Shown one piece after another: positions 34,401 through 46,400 of a stretch of 64,000 nt of DNA. The DNA is from Asterias rubens (lineage: Eukaryota; Echinodermata; Asteroidea; Forcipulatida; Asteriidae). Numbering within the stretch: the first letter of the stretch is position 1; each line of letters opens with the position of its first letter. The stretch is taken from the NCBI RefSeq assembly GCF_902459465.1, contig NW_022985721.1, positions 1-64,000 on the forward strand. The letters are read 5' to 3'. The notes beneath the pieces are model-generated. The model did no database searches. It saw only the letters and a list, made by a program, of their open reading frames with translations, and was not told the origin of the DNA. A program made the translations under genes and the position numbers.

Positions 34401-37400
34401 TTCGCCTGAGCTGTTGCAGCTGCTTCTTGGTCAGTGTTTCAAACAGGTTACAGTTTTCCAGCTGCAGTAATTTGAAGGCTACAGCCACAGAGTGGTTCTC
34501 TAATACTGACTCATCATTGTACAGAATTGCTAGCTCAGAACCTTCAGAAAGAAGTGACAACAAAAATATACAAGTTAAGTATTTTTGAGGTTTGAGATCT
34601 GTAGCAGATGAACAGCGGTTGATCACTAAGCATTAAGATTCATCTTAAGATCAGTGCCCAATTTCATAAAGCCTGCAAGCACAAAAAACTTGCTAACAAG
34701 AACACCATACAGTTACCATTGCTGCGACTGGTACTCACTGCTCTCTTAATGTAAAATCGTGAAAAGTTCACTCTCTTGTCTGAGTGGTGTCAGTTTCGCT
34801 CTGTTGAGAGTGAAAGTCAATCTGTGTCGCTCTCTTTGAGTGAAATTTGAACCAACTTCACTTTAACTCGAGATGAAAGTACCCGTCTTTCACCCTAAAA
34901 AGAGTTGTCCGCCATATGGCTCTTTGCAAGAGTGGTATGGCGGACAAAACAAGTTGTTTTTCACTCCTTTTAAATTAATGGAGTGGTGCTCAAAACTCAT
35001 TGTACTCAATGGTGCTCATACCACAGTTTCATGGAATTTTATTTATTGTTTGAAATGAGTTTAGCAAGTAAGTAAAAAGTACATTATGCAAGTAGAGAAC
35101 ATTAAATCAATTTATTGTAACAAATGTAGTCGAAACCTGCTGTAACTGTTTGGAGATGTAAAACTATGTAACAAAATCGATCAATCAGTTATTCAATTGA
35201 TCAATCAATCAAATGCATAAAACAAACAACCATTCATTCCATATTTGGTTAAACAATGAATAAAATCAATACCAACTTACTTGAGGCAATGAGGAACTAG
35301 TTTAACAAAATCAACCAATCAGTTATTTAATTAATCAATCAATCAATCAAATCAATAAATCAAACAACCATTCATTCCATATTTGGTTAAACAATCAATA
35401 AAATCAATACCAACTTACTTGAGGCAATGAGGAACTGGTTGTTCAGACCAGGGTGCCTTACATCGTGTATTGCTGCAGCATATAACGCTGCAAGAGTCTC
35501 AATATCTGTGAATACATTCTGTAAGAAAAAAAAACACAGAGAAAACAAACTTGGTAAAATATCAGAGTTTCATACTCAATAAGCTTCTTGTTAAAGCCAT
35601 TGGACCCTTTCGCTACAGGAAAAAAAAAAGTTCACAGATTTAAAAAATAACTTATAGGGTTTACAGAAGGTAGTGGTGAAAGACTTCTCTTGAAATATTA
35701 TTCCATGAAGTGCTTTACTTTTTGAGAAAACGGTAAAACAACATCAATTCTCGATATCGAGAAAACATATGTCATGACACGGCGAAACGTGCGGATACAA
35801 GGGTGGGTTTTCCCGTTATTTTCTCCCGACTCCGATGACAGATTGAGCCTAAATTTTCACAGGTTTGTTATTTTATATATAAGTTGTGATACACGAAGTG
35901 TGGGCCTTGGACAATACTGTTTACCGAAAGTGTCCATTGGCTTTAATTTTTTTTTAGTGAAAATCCAAGTTTTGTCCCCTTCCTTTTTAGAGGAATTGAA
36001 CTGGTTGCATGTTAATTGCCACACATGACAGAGCCCCCTACAATTTAAAACAAAACCTGGTGCTTTTGATTCACAAGACTCTTTTCAACAATTGGGTATG
36101 GTTTTAACTGTCTTTAAGGGGGCAGTGTTCTAATAAGCCTTGGCCCAACATTATGGAATCCATTAACCCTTCTTAATCTTGTCTCGATGTAAATGGACCA
36201 CGCAAATCCAGCGCAGACACGGAAGCGGAAACGCATGGCTGGGTGTGTAAGTATACTTGGCCCAGATGTAAGAACTCTTGCATACAGACAGCGTGGAGTT
36301 ACACTGTGAATGTCAAAGTACACCAGTACACTTGAAGCCTTTTAGCTCCCTCACTAAATTCCTTTTAGGAGGGGCTTTCAAGGTCAAACTCAGTTTTATG
36401 ATGCTCTCATATTTCACTAGATCGAGGTCCTATGAACTTTGGTTAGAAAAAGTACAGGTTCTCAAACATCATGTTGAAATGGTCAACATTGTAAATATAT
36501 ATGACATTTTGTAAACAAAATTACATTATTTGTTCCTGTTTATACCCTTTCGGTTTGAAATATAAAACAAAACTTGTTTAGTCTGATTACTTATTCATCC
36601 CAATGCTCACATTAATGTTGTAATGAACCGGAGGGATAAAACAAAAACATGTTGCAAATTGTTAAGTTGAACAATCAGGAGCCTAAGCTAATGACATTGT
36701 CTAAAAAACAAAAAACTAAAAAACTAAAAACAGAACAAAAATACAGAAAAAAATCAACAGTAATTGTACAAAAAACTGTTCTTTCACCCACCAGTTGGTT
36801 TAGTGCCAAATTGAGAACTTTCTCCCATAAGGAGATAAAATTCGCGAAAAAAGTTGTCTGCCATTAAACGCGACAAATTACAATCTTGTAGCTAACATTA
36901 GAGTACTCCATCATACTTAATAGTTTATTAGTTTGCCAGAACCAATTAATGTTGAGTAAAAAGAAACAATAAATAAATAAAGAAATAACAAATACAGAAA
37001 ATTCATCAGTAAGTGTACAAATACAGTTCTCTAGCCACATGTTGACCTGCTGCCAAATTGAGTACTTTCTCCCACAAGAAGATACAAGTTTAAAGGATAG
37101 AAAATGTGCCTGTCAAGAAGTGCAACCATTTTCAATCTTGTATCTAGTTTAAGTGCACTGTATCATTATTAATAGTAGATCAGTTTGTCAGAACTGTTTA
37201 CACTCAAGGTTTTTACTGGGGTTGAAAATAAACGACTTGAACTGACTTAGTTTTGAAATCTGTGAACATGCGGCAGGCAGATTTCACACTTTTTGAGGAA
37301 ACTTTTTTTGGAAGAATTTTTAAAAACGTTTATCATGCTGCCCTGTCTTTGTCATGTACCCTGTGTGCAATCTAAATAATGAATATTGATTTTCACACAA

Positions 37401-40400
37401 CCACAAGGGGCTAGACTATTTTAACCTTCCAGCCTTGTTGTGGTTAACATTGATAATAGAGTTGGAGATAAACAAGATGGCTGCCCTATGCAATGGTCTG
37501 GTAACCCACCTCAAGTGCTGGTGCTGAAAGTAAATAGTTGGTAGACTGGACCACGTCTGCAGCATGGATCTGGTTGTGATACTTGACATCTTTATTGTAG
37601 TTATCCTCTAATATCATCATGTATGTGATTAGCGTCTTGTGAGGAATCTGAAACGTCTTTAATAATCCTCTTTCCTACAAAAAATAAAATATTTACATAG
37701 ATATCACCGGCTCACATTCTTAATCTATGACAGCGATTAGAACACTTCAAGTCTGTACAGATAAGTATCACTTATTCCCCTGGCTAGATTGATCTTATCA
37801 GACGAGTCGTGTAAAACCTCTCCATTTGGTAAAAAAAAAAAAAAAACATTTCCATATTACGCATGAATCTAAGAATTCAAACTGCCTCTAGCCATCAGGC
37901 TAGCTCGGTGGTATAGTGGTAAAACACTTGCTCTACCAATGCAAAGGTCATGGGTTGGAATCGTGAGTACAGTGCTTTTAAAATACCCATTGCTTAAAGG
38001 AACGTTACAGAATTGGTAAGAAACAAAAATCGTGAAGATCACAGATTTACATAAAACTTACACAGTCCTAATGATGATGATAGTATAAAACATACCTTGA
38101 AATATTTCAGCCTGTAATTTCATATTTGATGAGAAATAAATAATCTACTTTCGCATTTGGAGTTTATCGCTCAGTGAGCGTTTTATTAATTTCTGTTTTG
38201 GCATCGATGCAATGCAAAATTTGTAATTGTTTTTCACTGTTCTCTTGTGACCCAGATGGCCGACCGATCTCATACTTCTACAGGTTTGTCAGTTCAAGTA
38301 TATGGTGGATTACATAAAGTGCTTACACTGCCAGCAACTTCTTTTTTAGCAAAACCAATTCTGTAATGTTCCTTTACGTGTAGACACTAAATTATAGTCT
38401 TTGAAGCCCTCAGTATTACCCACTATGAATTCTTTGTTATAATCCTGTTTCCAACTCGACCCCCAATGAAACCCTAGTGTCAAAGGAGTATTTTTCCACA
38501 AAGATGACCACCCACTAACCACACTCATGTGTTCAACACACATCCCCTTAGTCGTGGCCTTTTGTAGGGTGAAGTTGCTTACCTGCAGGACTGTGAATGT
38601 GACTGCTGTGAGAGGTCTGTGATTCGTGAGGGCATCAACCCTGAAAGCATCAAATCCCCATCTATCAAGATTCTCCATCTCCTAAATAAACAATAGAGAA
38701 AAAAAAATGTCAGCAAATGTTTAGTTTTACAGATCATCTTTCGGTTCTGAGAAATATTGAAACAGAGCTTACTAGTGGTTAAGGAGTAAATCACATTTTG
38801 ACCCTAGCTGAGTCCTTCTCAAAAGCTAAATGACATCAGGGGTCGATTTCACAGAGTTAGGACTAGTCCTAACTTAGGACTAGTCCTAGGAGATATTAAA
38901 AACTCAAGGCTAGTCCTAAAGTATAGTATAACTTGTCCTAACTCTAGATAAGACTAGTCTTAACTCTTTGTGAAATCCGTCACAGAGCACTTAGTATTTT
39001 AGTGAAAAACTAACACCCATGTGTGTAAATAACAATAACATTTGACTTGATGAAGAGATGAATGAAACATCATGAAGTTTTATTACATTTATTGTTCTAA
39101 AACTTCAAAAAAATATGTTCTACCTTCTCCATATCTTCTTCTTTTTCGTATGAGACGCCGTACCGTGACACAACATCCTGCGACAAGCTGTTGTGGTGCT
39201 TCAACTTTTGAATGCCTTTGATTTTGGTGACTGCGTCGTTGCTCCGTCGTGCAGACAGCGGTCCTGAGGTTGTTGTCGTAGACCCTTTACTGTCGACTCT
39301 TGACGGGGCATTCTTTGGGATTGGAGAGGGTGACGGGGCATCTCGTGGTGGTTGGACGGGCATGTCAATATCCGTGTGTTTGTCTGAAGAGAAAAAAGGA
39401 ACAATTTAGGTCAAGATAAACTACATTAAAAATGATAAGCAACGTATACTCCGTGTTTTCCTGAGTCCTGCTGAAACCCCCCCCCCCCCAAATTGATGGA
39501 CCTACTTCTCTGGTGGGATTAAGACCCACACCCCTCATGCTGCTTGAATTCTAGAACTCTAGGGGGTACTGGGGTTACTGGTCTAAATCTCATCAATAAG
39601 GAAAGTCTTTTTAAAGTTCAGATCTCAATTTCAGACCCTACTGGTCCGCTGGCCACATGCCAGTTACAACTACTAAAGACTAGTCAAAGTTATATCTCAG
39701 TGGTCCTGGTGTCTACTTCAATTTCATAGAGCTGCTCAGCAAGAAAATTTGCTTAGCATGAAAATTTCTTTCTTCATAAAAACAGGATTACCAACCATAT
39801 TTCCATTTGTTGCCTATTGCTTGTTACTGGTATTTAGCTGTCGTTTGCTTATCCTGAGAATCACATGAAAATTTGGTTGGCAATCCTGTTTTTATCAAGG
39901 AAGAAATTTCATGCTAAGCAATTTTTTGTGCTTAGCAGCTCTATGAAATTGGGCCCTGATGTCTTTACCACAGGCATGTGAGAAACTATCCATTAAAGAA
40001 GAGGAAAAGAGAAAACCAGGCAAGAAAAAAGAGGGAAAGATATTATTCCTATTCTTTTGTACACAGAAAGTGAAGAAAAAGAGAGGAATCAAAACCCCAA
40101 AAGAGGAAATCAGCTTAAAAGAGAAAATCTCACATGCCTGTAACCACTAGACAACCAAGGGTGTCCAGTGACTAGAGGTCAGTTTGAATCCTTCAATTAG
40201 CAGCGGGTAACGTAATCAATTTAATATTTGCATTGGGGTCAAGTGGTCTAGAGTGCAGGGTCTGTGGTTCAAATGCCACCCGAGTAGTAGTATGCATTGG
40301 ATTACTTTTCCCACAGGCATCGGGTACACAGTGCTCATCAAACATCAGTGTAAGGCCCATGTCACATGAGGCAATTTACTGGCAACCAGTTTGAAGCAAT

Positions 40401-43400
40401 CCCAAAGAAGAAAAAGCATTCACATTTCAATGTCTTATAATTTTCATGAAGATAGTAAGACATTGATTGAAAAATAACTCATGTGCTACCAAAGTGGTTC
40501 TGTAACATACACTGTAGTTGGTTACCACCAAGTTGCCTCGTGTGACAAAAGGAACCCCCAAATAATATTCTTCATCTGAGATGCAATTTATTTCATCCAT
40601 TAAGCTACATGTAAGTCACTGTTAGTGTTACTGGTTCAACATTGTCAGTTCTAACCCAGGGGCGACAGTAAATTGCCGACCAAACGGTCTGAAACAAAGA
40701 TCTGAATTTAAAGCCATTGGACACTTTCCTTATCCCCTCCGGTCACTAACCATCCAAACCAGTATTGAAAAGCTTGACATCTCATTGGTTCATATGTACA
40801 TGCTTCTTTTCAAACTTTGAACATCTTGGGTGGATTTAACAAAGAGTTATTCGTCCTAACTAAGGACTATAGCCATACGTTTTGTATATCTTAGGACTAG
40901 CACCAAGTTAGGACTAGTCCTAACTCTCTGGAAATCGACCCCTGTGCATGCAGTGGGCAGAAATATATAGTTCTCGGTGTTTCTACTGGCATAGAGGCCA
41001 GCAGACTAGAAAAATCAGAGGAGAACACTGTTAATTACATTAATAATCAACAATCTTGCAGTTCCAAAACTGACACCACCCCCATAATGTAAATAAGGTT
41101 GTTTTTTTTTTTTTTTTTTTTTTTATCAAGTTGGGGTTTCAGTCTTCAGGAGCATTTATACTCACCTATATATGTACTTAACAGGTACTCTGATACCTGG
41201 TTGCCTGATTTACTGGTCTCTGAAAACGCAGAGAGTTCTCTACCGAGCATACGTCGGAACTGAAGTAGCAAACAGAGACAAAAAATAAAAAGGTTACTTT
41301 TCCGTATCAGCTTGCATCTCAACAGTGAAATACAAATACAACATCATACAGTATTTCTGGTTTCGAGAGTAACCTGAACTTACACCTTGAGCACCTAGAA
41401 GTGTTTACTTGCAAGTGTCTTCTTTTGCAGCTTCTTAAGATAGGGTTAGTCTTCTAGACTTGTACAAGGGAGCATTTATAAAACACAGGAGGCCGATAAA
41501 AGCTTAGCGGCTGTTGTAAACTGGCTACTAACCAAAAGAACATATGGAATAAATGCAAAAAAAATAGTTAATAGCCTGATGTTTCGACCCTAGCAGAGTC
41601 TATCTCGAAGGTAAGGTGCTGCTAGGTTTGAAACATAAGCCCATTAACTTTTTGTTCTGCTTTTTGTGATTTGCATGAATTTTTGTTAACTGATCATTAG
41701 GTTGGATGTACTACTGAGCTTTCTATATTTATTTAATGTGGTATTGGTGTTTATTTCAAGACTCAGTAGGCAATAGAGACCTTTCTAACTATAGACCTTT
41801 CTTCTGCAACGTCACAGCCCATGTTTTTGCCAATCGTGGTTGGAAAACTATGGAAAGCCATGAATGCAAATCAAAAACAGATCGCTACTGTTTGTAACAA
41901 TGTTACAAAAAAAATTCAAATAATGTGTTGATTTTATTGAAAACAAATCAACGATATGGGAAGTATCTTATTTCATTGAAACGATGCAGAAATTGTGAAT
42001 TTTTTTAAAAGATCTGTTTATACGATGCCCTCCATGTCAACCAAGATGGTTTGTTTATCAACAAAAGGAATGTCTATAGTTTTGAAAAGACATATGATTT
42101 GTGACTTACTTTACTTGTTGCCAGATCGCTGACTGAGCGATGTGTTTGCATTGACTCCAGCTGTTCCAGGCACCAGTCTAACTCTTCAAGGGTATCAAAC
42201 GCCATCTTACCATAGCTCTCATCTATGCATCAACAAACAAATACACATTGAATTACATGTCCTGTTCTTACCAACTTTCCTGCCCCTCTGTCAAATACTG
42301 CCGTAACCTGTTTTTGAAATACAATCTAAAAATACAAAAAACTTCATCAGAACTGTCCAAGAAAAAGGTTAGTGTCACATTGTTAAAAAAATGTACTGTC
42401 TTTGTGCATTCCGGGCCATTTCTTGGGAGGCAAGTCTTGTCAAACTTGTGCCAAAATTACCACATAAAAATCAAGACTTAAAAAATGTACAGCTTAACTT
42501 AGGGAATAAAAGGGTAACAACGAGTTCTTAAACGGACTTTTAAAACCGGCAGGGTCGTTCCCGTGTGATAAAGGCCTGCGCCAAAGGGTGAGGGCCTTTA
42601 TCTTGAACAAGAAAAGTGTGTAGCTTTTAGCATTTTTACAAAAGGGGGCTGAATAAAGATGGACATGACTTACCAACATTAGGTGGATTAGGTTTGATTT
42701 GATGTAACTTGTCTTTAGGCGACTGTCTGTGAAACAAAATGAAGAAACAACAACAAGCCAATGAAAACTTTGATCTTTCCCAATTCAGTAACTCCATTGT
42801 CAATGGTAGTCTTTCAAGCGCTAGGTGGCAGCAGACCAGGTGAAATTCCATTGTTTATGTAGCTCTGAGCATAGAGCAATGCTCTGAGCATGCTGCCACA
42901 TCATGCTTAAAAGTAACCCATGGAAAGTTTTATCTCTGAAAAATTCAGGTTATTTTAGGCCTGTACAAAACAAAATTCTACCAAGGGTTATGCAAGCTGG
43001 CTTGTGCCAATGTCGTTAACATTACACGCAATTAAGAGCGCGACACAGAAATAGTGGAAATTCAACATTGATTTGTTTATAATTCTTTTGGTTATGTAAG
43101 AATTAATCCAATTATAGACAATGCATTTATATGTTAGAAAAGTGTAAGGGCTGTAGTCTATAGACTGTGCAAGTCTCGCGCGCATCGGAGCGAGAACACA
43201 CGACAACTGAAGAAATTAATTTTTTTATGAATCAAATCTTTGCTTTAATTTATTCTTTATGCCGAATCTGAACAACAAAAATACCCTATAGAGCTTGTTT
43301 AAATTAGTTTAGCAGTTTTAAACACATACACAATTATCGGTTAAAGTCTATGTATAGACAAAAGTAAAACTCTGGGACAAGGGTGTTTGTATGATCTTAA

Positions 43401-46400
43401 ACTTTTTGAAACCCCTTTTGTAAATCTTCGCCCGAATGTGAAACTACTCAAAGCTGGTTTATACGCGGACGCACGATGGTCGCAAGGGCGTGAGATAAAC
43501 GCGTGACGCAGTTTAAAGAGGAAGCCGACGCCTAAACGACCAATGACAAGGTTTTTCACCCCGCGCGTCTGCGTAAGTTTCGTGATCGGAGATGGGCACA
43601 AATTCTTAATTTTTACCAAGCAACCTGACCCGAAGTCAAGTTTAAATATCGGTTTTTCTTCGTTACCATGTTGACTTTATTTTTACTTTTATATATGATG
43701 TTAGTTAGTGTTACATTTTTAACAACATATGTCATTTTTATGGTCATAAACTACATTAAACTAAAGTAATGGACGAAACAAAATCTCCCCCACGTAAAAC
43801 TACATAAGGTTGGGACCACAATGGTCCCGGAAGTTCAAATCCGCGCGAGACTTGCACAGTCTATTCCAGCACCCCAATCCAAAAGGTCGGAGATGCAGCA
43901 CCCACAGCTATCACAGGCCCGATTGCTTTTTATCAAAACAGGACAGCGGAAAAAGATAAATCCTTAATTTTCAGCAGGTGAACAAATTTGGAAAGAGCCC
44001 TTCGGCCAAATATAGAACTAGGCAAACAAAACTTATCGCCCCATTTTAAAAAGGGTATCCAGCAAGACTTGATACACCTCTAGGTAAATTGAAAGCTATC
44101 CGATGACCATTTGCTGATATCCCTGACCTTCATACAAGTTTTTAAAAAGGGACGAAACCGAGGGCTGCGATAGAAAACGAGAGCTGCGAAAGAATGCCTA
44201 TACTTACCCCGCGGGTCGCATCGATGAAAATATTATTTACTAATGCAACTGGCACTCAGTGACGCAATTACATAAGTGGTGAGACTGTATTTTGATAGGT
44301 ATAAGGTGGCGGGTTAGAGTAGGGAAGGAGTGTGGACGATACCACAAGCCTGGACGGACGATAATGTGGCTATAAAGTGGCATGGATACACATCTAGGTA
44401 TGAAATACTAGCCGCTTCAAAAATTCCATCTCAAACCCAGGGATCTCTTTACACATCGTGACCTGAGAAAATTATCTTAATGCTTGAAATTTCAAACTTC
44501 TCTGTGCGATAACAGCAGATCTGATGTACACATCGTTTGATCAGCTTGAAAAACAAAAACAATCGATCTCTCGAATGACATTTCTATGTTAATAAAGTGG
44601 AGCTGTTGACGGTGATAATACCTAAAATAGCCAAAGTGTCGGGGAAAAAAAGAAACAAATGAACACCTTGTGATGGGTAGGCATCCTGTGGGATGTTGTG
44701 GGAGGGGAGGGGGCTTGCGCCTTCCCCCGCATCGTCAAGAGAGGATGCAGAAATGACCAATACACCAGTCATTATTTTGTCACTTAAACCTTAAACAGAC
44801 AGGAAAAGTGCCACAGCCTAATCATCATCAATACCTAACGACCGAGCCAGTAATTAAAGCAACCCAACCTCCTTCTCTACGCTGCAGAGAACATCGACCA
44901 AAACCAACACTGGAATCTGCCGTAAGGACATTGGTGCGTAACCGTCACAGAAATTACCCCCAACTCCATAAAACAACCCAAATGGAAAATTAATTCCATC
45001 GGCGAAGTGTCATTACAACACTATAAGCGTCAGGCCTGGAGCCAGGTTACATTTATCATTGTAGGCGGGGGAGTTTCTGTTGCGATACATCAAAATATTT
45101 TTCGACTGAATGATAAAATATTCATTGAGATGGGGATGGGGTTTGAACCCTTGACCTATAGATTGTAGTGGGCTGCTCAGATCACTCTACACTATGAAAT
45201 AAAGCTCTGGGTTATTCTATAACTATTCAATGTCCAACCATCTTGTTACCAAACTATGAAGTCCAAAGTAAAAGGTAGAAGGCAAAAATACTTGGCACCA
45301 AGCAAATGGTTTCTTTTGAATTCAGTCTAAGTAAAAGACAAATCAATGGGAGACTTTTGAGACGCTGGTGGCAGCAGAAATAACAGTCCTTTTTGAGGCT
45401 CTGAGCATGCATGCACATACTGAGTATTGCGCGCGTCAGTACTGTGCGCGTAGGTCTGAGCACAGGCATGACTGGCAAGAACTGTGATTGTGAAAAATGA
45501 TTGTCCGAAAGTCTCCGGTAATTAAAAAAAACATTTCATGGCAAAGGGTGCCCAGAATTTGATGAAGTAACAACAACAACTTCTGGTTGACTTTATGTTT
45601 ATCATGCGATTTGATGCATTGTGGTAGCACCATGTGATTCAACTTAAAACTGTTAAGATTTGTTCAGGCTATATCTCCGACTGTATTTGCCATGCTGTCA
45701 CTTTAAACCCAGGAATGGGCAAGGTGATAACCTTGAGTGCAGTCAAGATGACATGATTGGAGATGATCTGACAAGGATATCATTCCATTCAATCACAGCA
45801 AAAAACACTAAATTTGAATAGATATTGGAATTCATTACACATCGTTTCACTCGACGTGGCGAGAAATTCCTTTAAATCCTTACACATACCCTCTAAAGAG
45901 AGACTTGTGCAAACATTTTTTTTTTTCATTTTCTTCAACCCACAGCCACTATCAGAGAACAAATTCACTCAAGAAGAATGATTTCTTCACTCAATTTCAA
46001 GATAAGGTTTAGATTTGATTAAAGCTCGGGATGGTTGCAAACAAAATGTGATACACGTTGAGCAACTAACACAAATCCTAGGGTTTTATGGATTCAAGCA
46101 GCTCCTTCCTTTAATGGACACTTTTGAATCTCAACTTAAAACCCATCTGTTTTGTCAATCTGGTTATAGCGCTTAAAAACGTCCGTATTTAGCGCTCTAT
46201 AAATGTTGTAATTATCATTATTATTATTATTCTCCACCCACCCAACCACCCCCCCCCCACACAAAATAAATAAAAAAATCAAGATGTGCAATGGTTAATG
46301 TTCTCTTAGATTTTACACAACTGCATTGCTTTGCATAATGTGTCTACTGATGCTATACTTGGATGTAATAAAATACTTTTTTCCTTGACTGGATAAAATG

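Larger units (their letters stand above)
31407..39123 (-). other. PDE4 introns, 3' half
   Basis: Introns between the last exon and the exon at 39124 hold no other gene that I can see. They contain the listed SINEs, fold-back elements and duplications. 32655-32884 may be one more element: its ends (gaatggacccttccc and gggaaaggtctatt) are roughly inverted and it encloses CG-rich inverted sequence. A hairpin at 34905-34947 has 12-bp arms TTGTCCGCCATA/TATGGCGGACAA. Confidence 0.6.

Noticed and set aside
36649..36867. Lysine-rich 72-codon plus frame
   Set aside because: A-rich intron sequence that is one copy of an old tandem duplication; the other copy does not keep the frame.
39959..40150. Lysine-rich 63-codon plus frame
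   Set aside because: It matches a purine-rich interior between inverted repeats within a PDE4 intron, not a gene.
41575..41640. Self-cleaving ribozyme near the repeated gctagggtcgaaacatcagg-type sequence (minus)
   Set aside because: A GAAAC is present, but I could not find the CTGANGA core with matching stems, so a hammerhead call is not supported.
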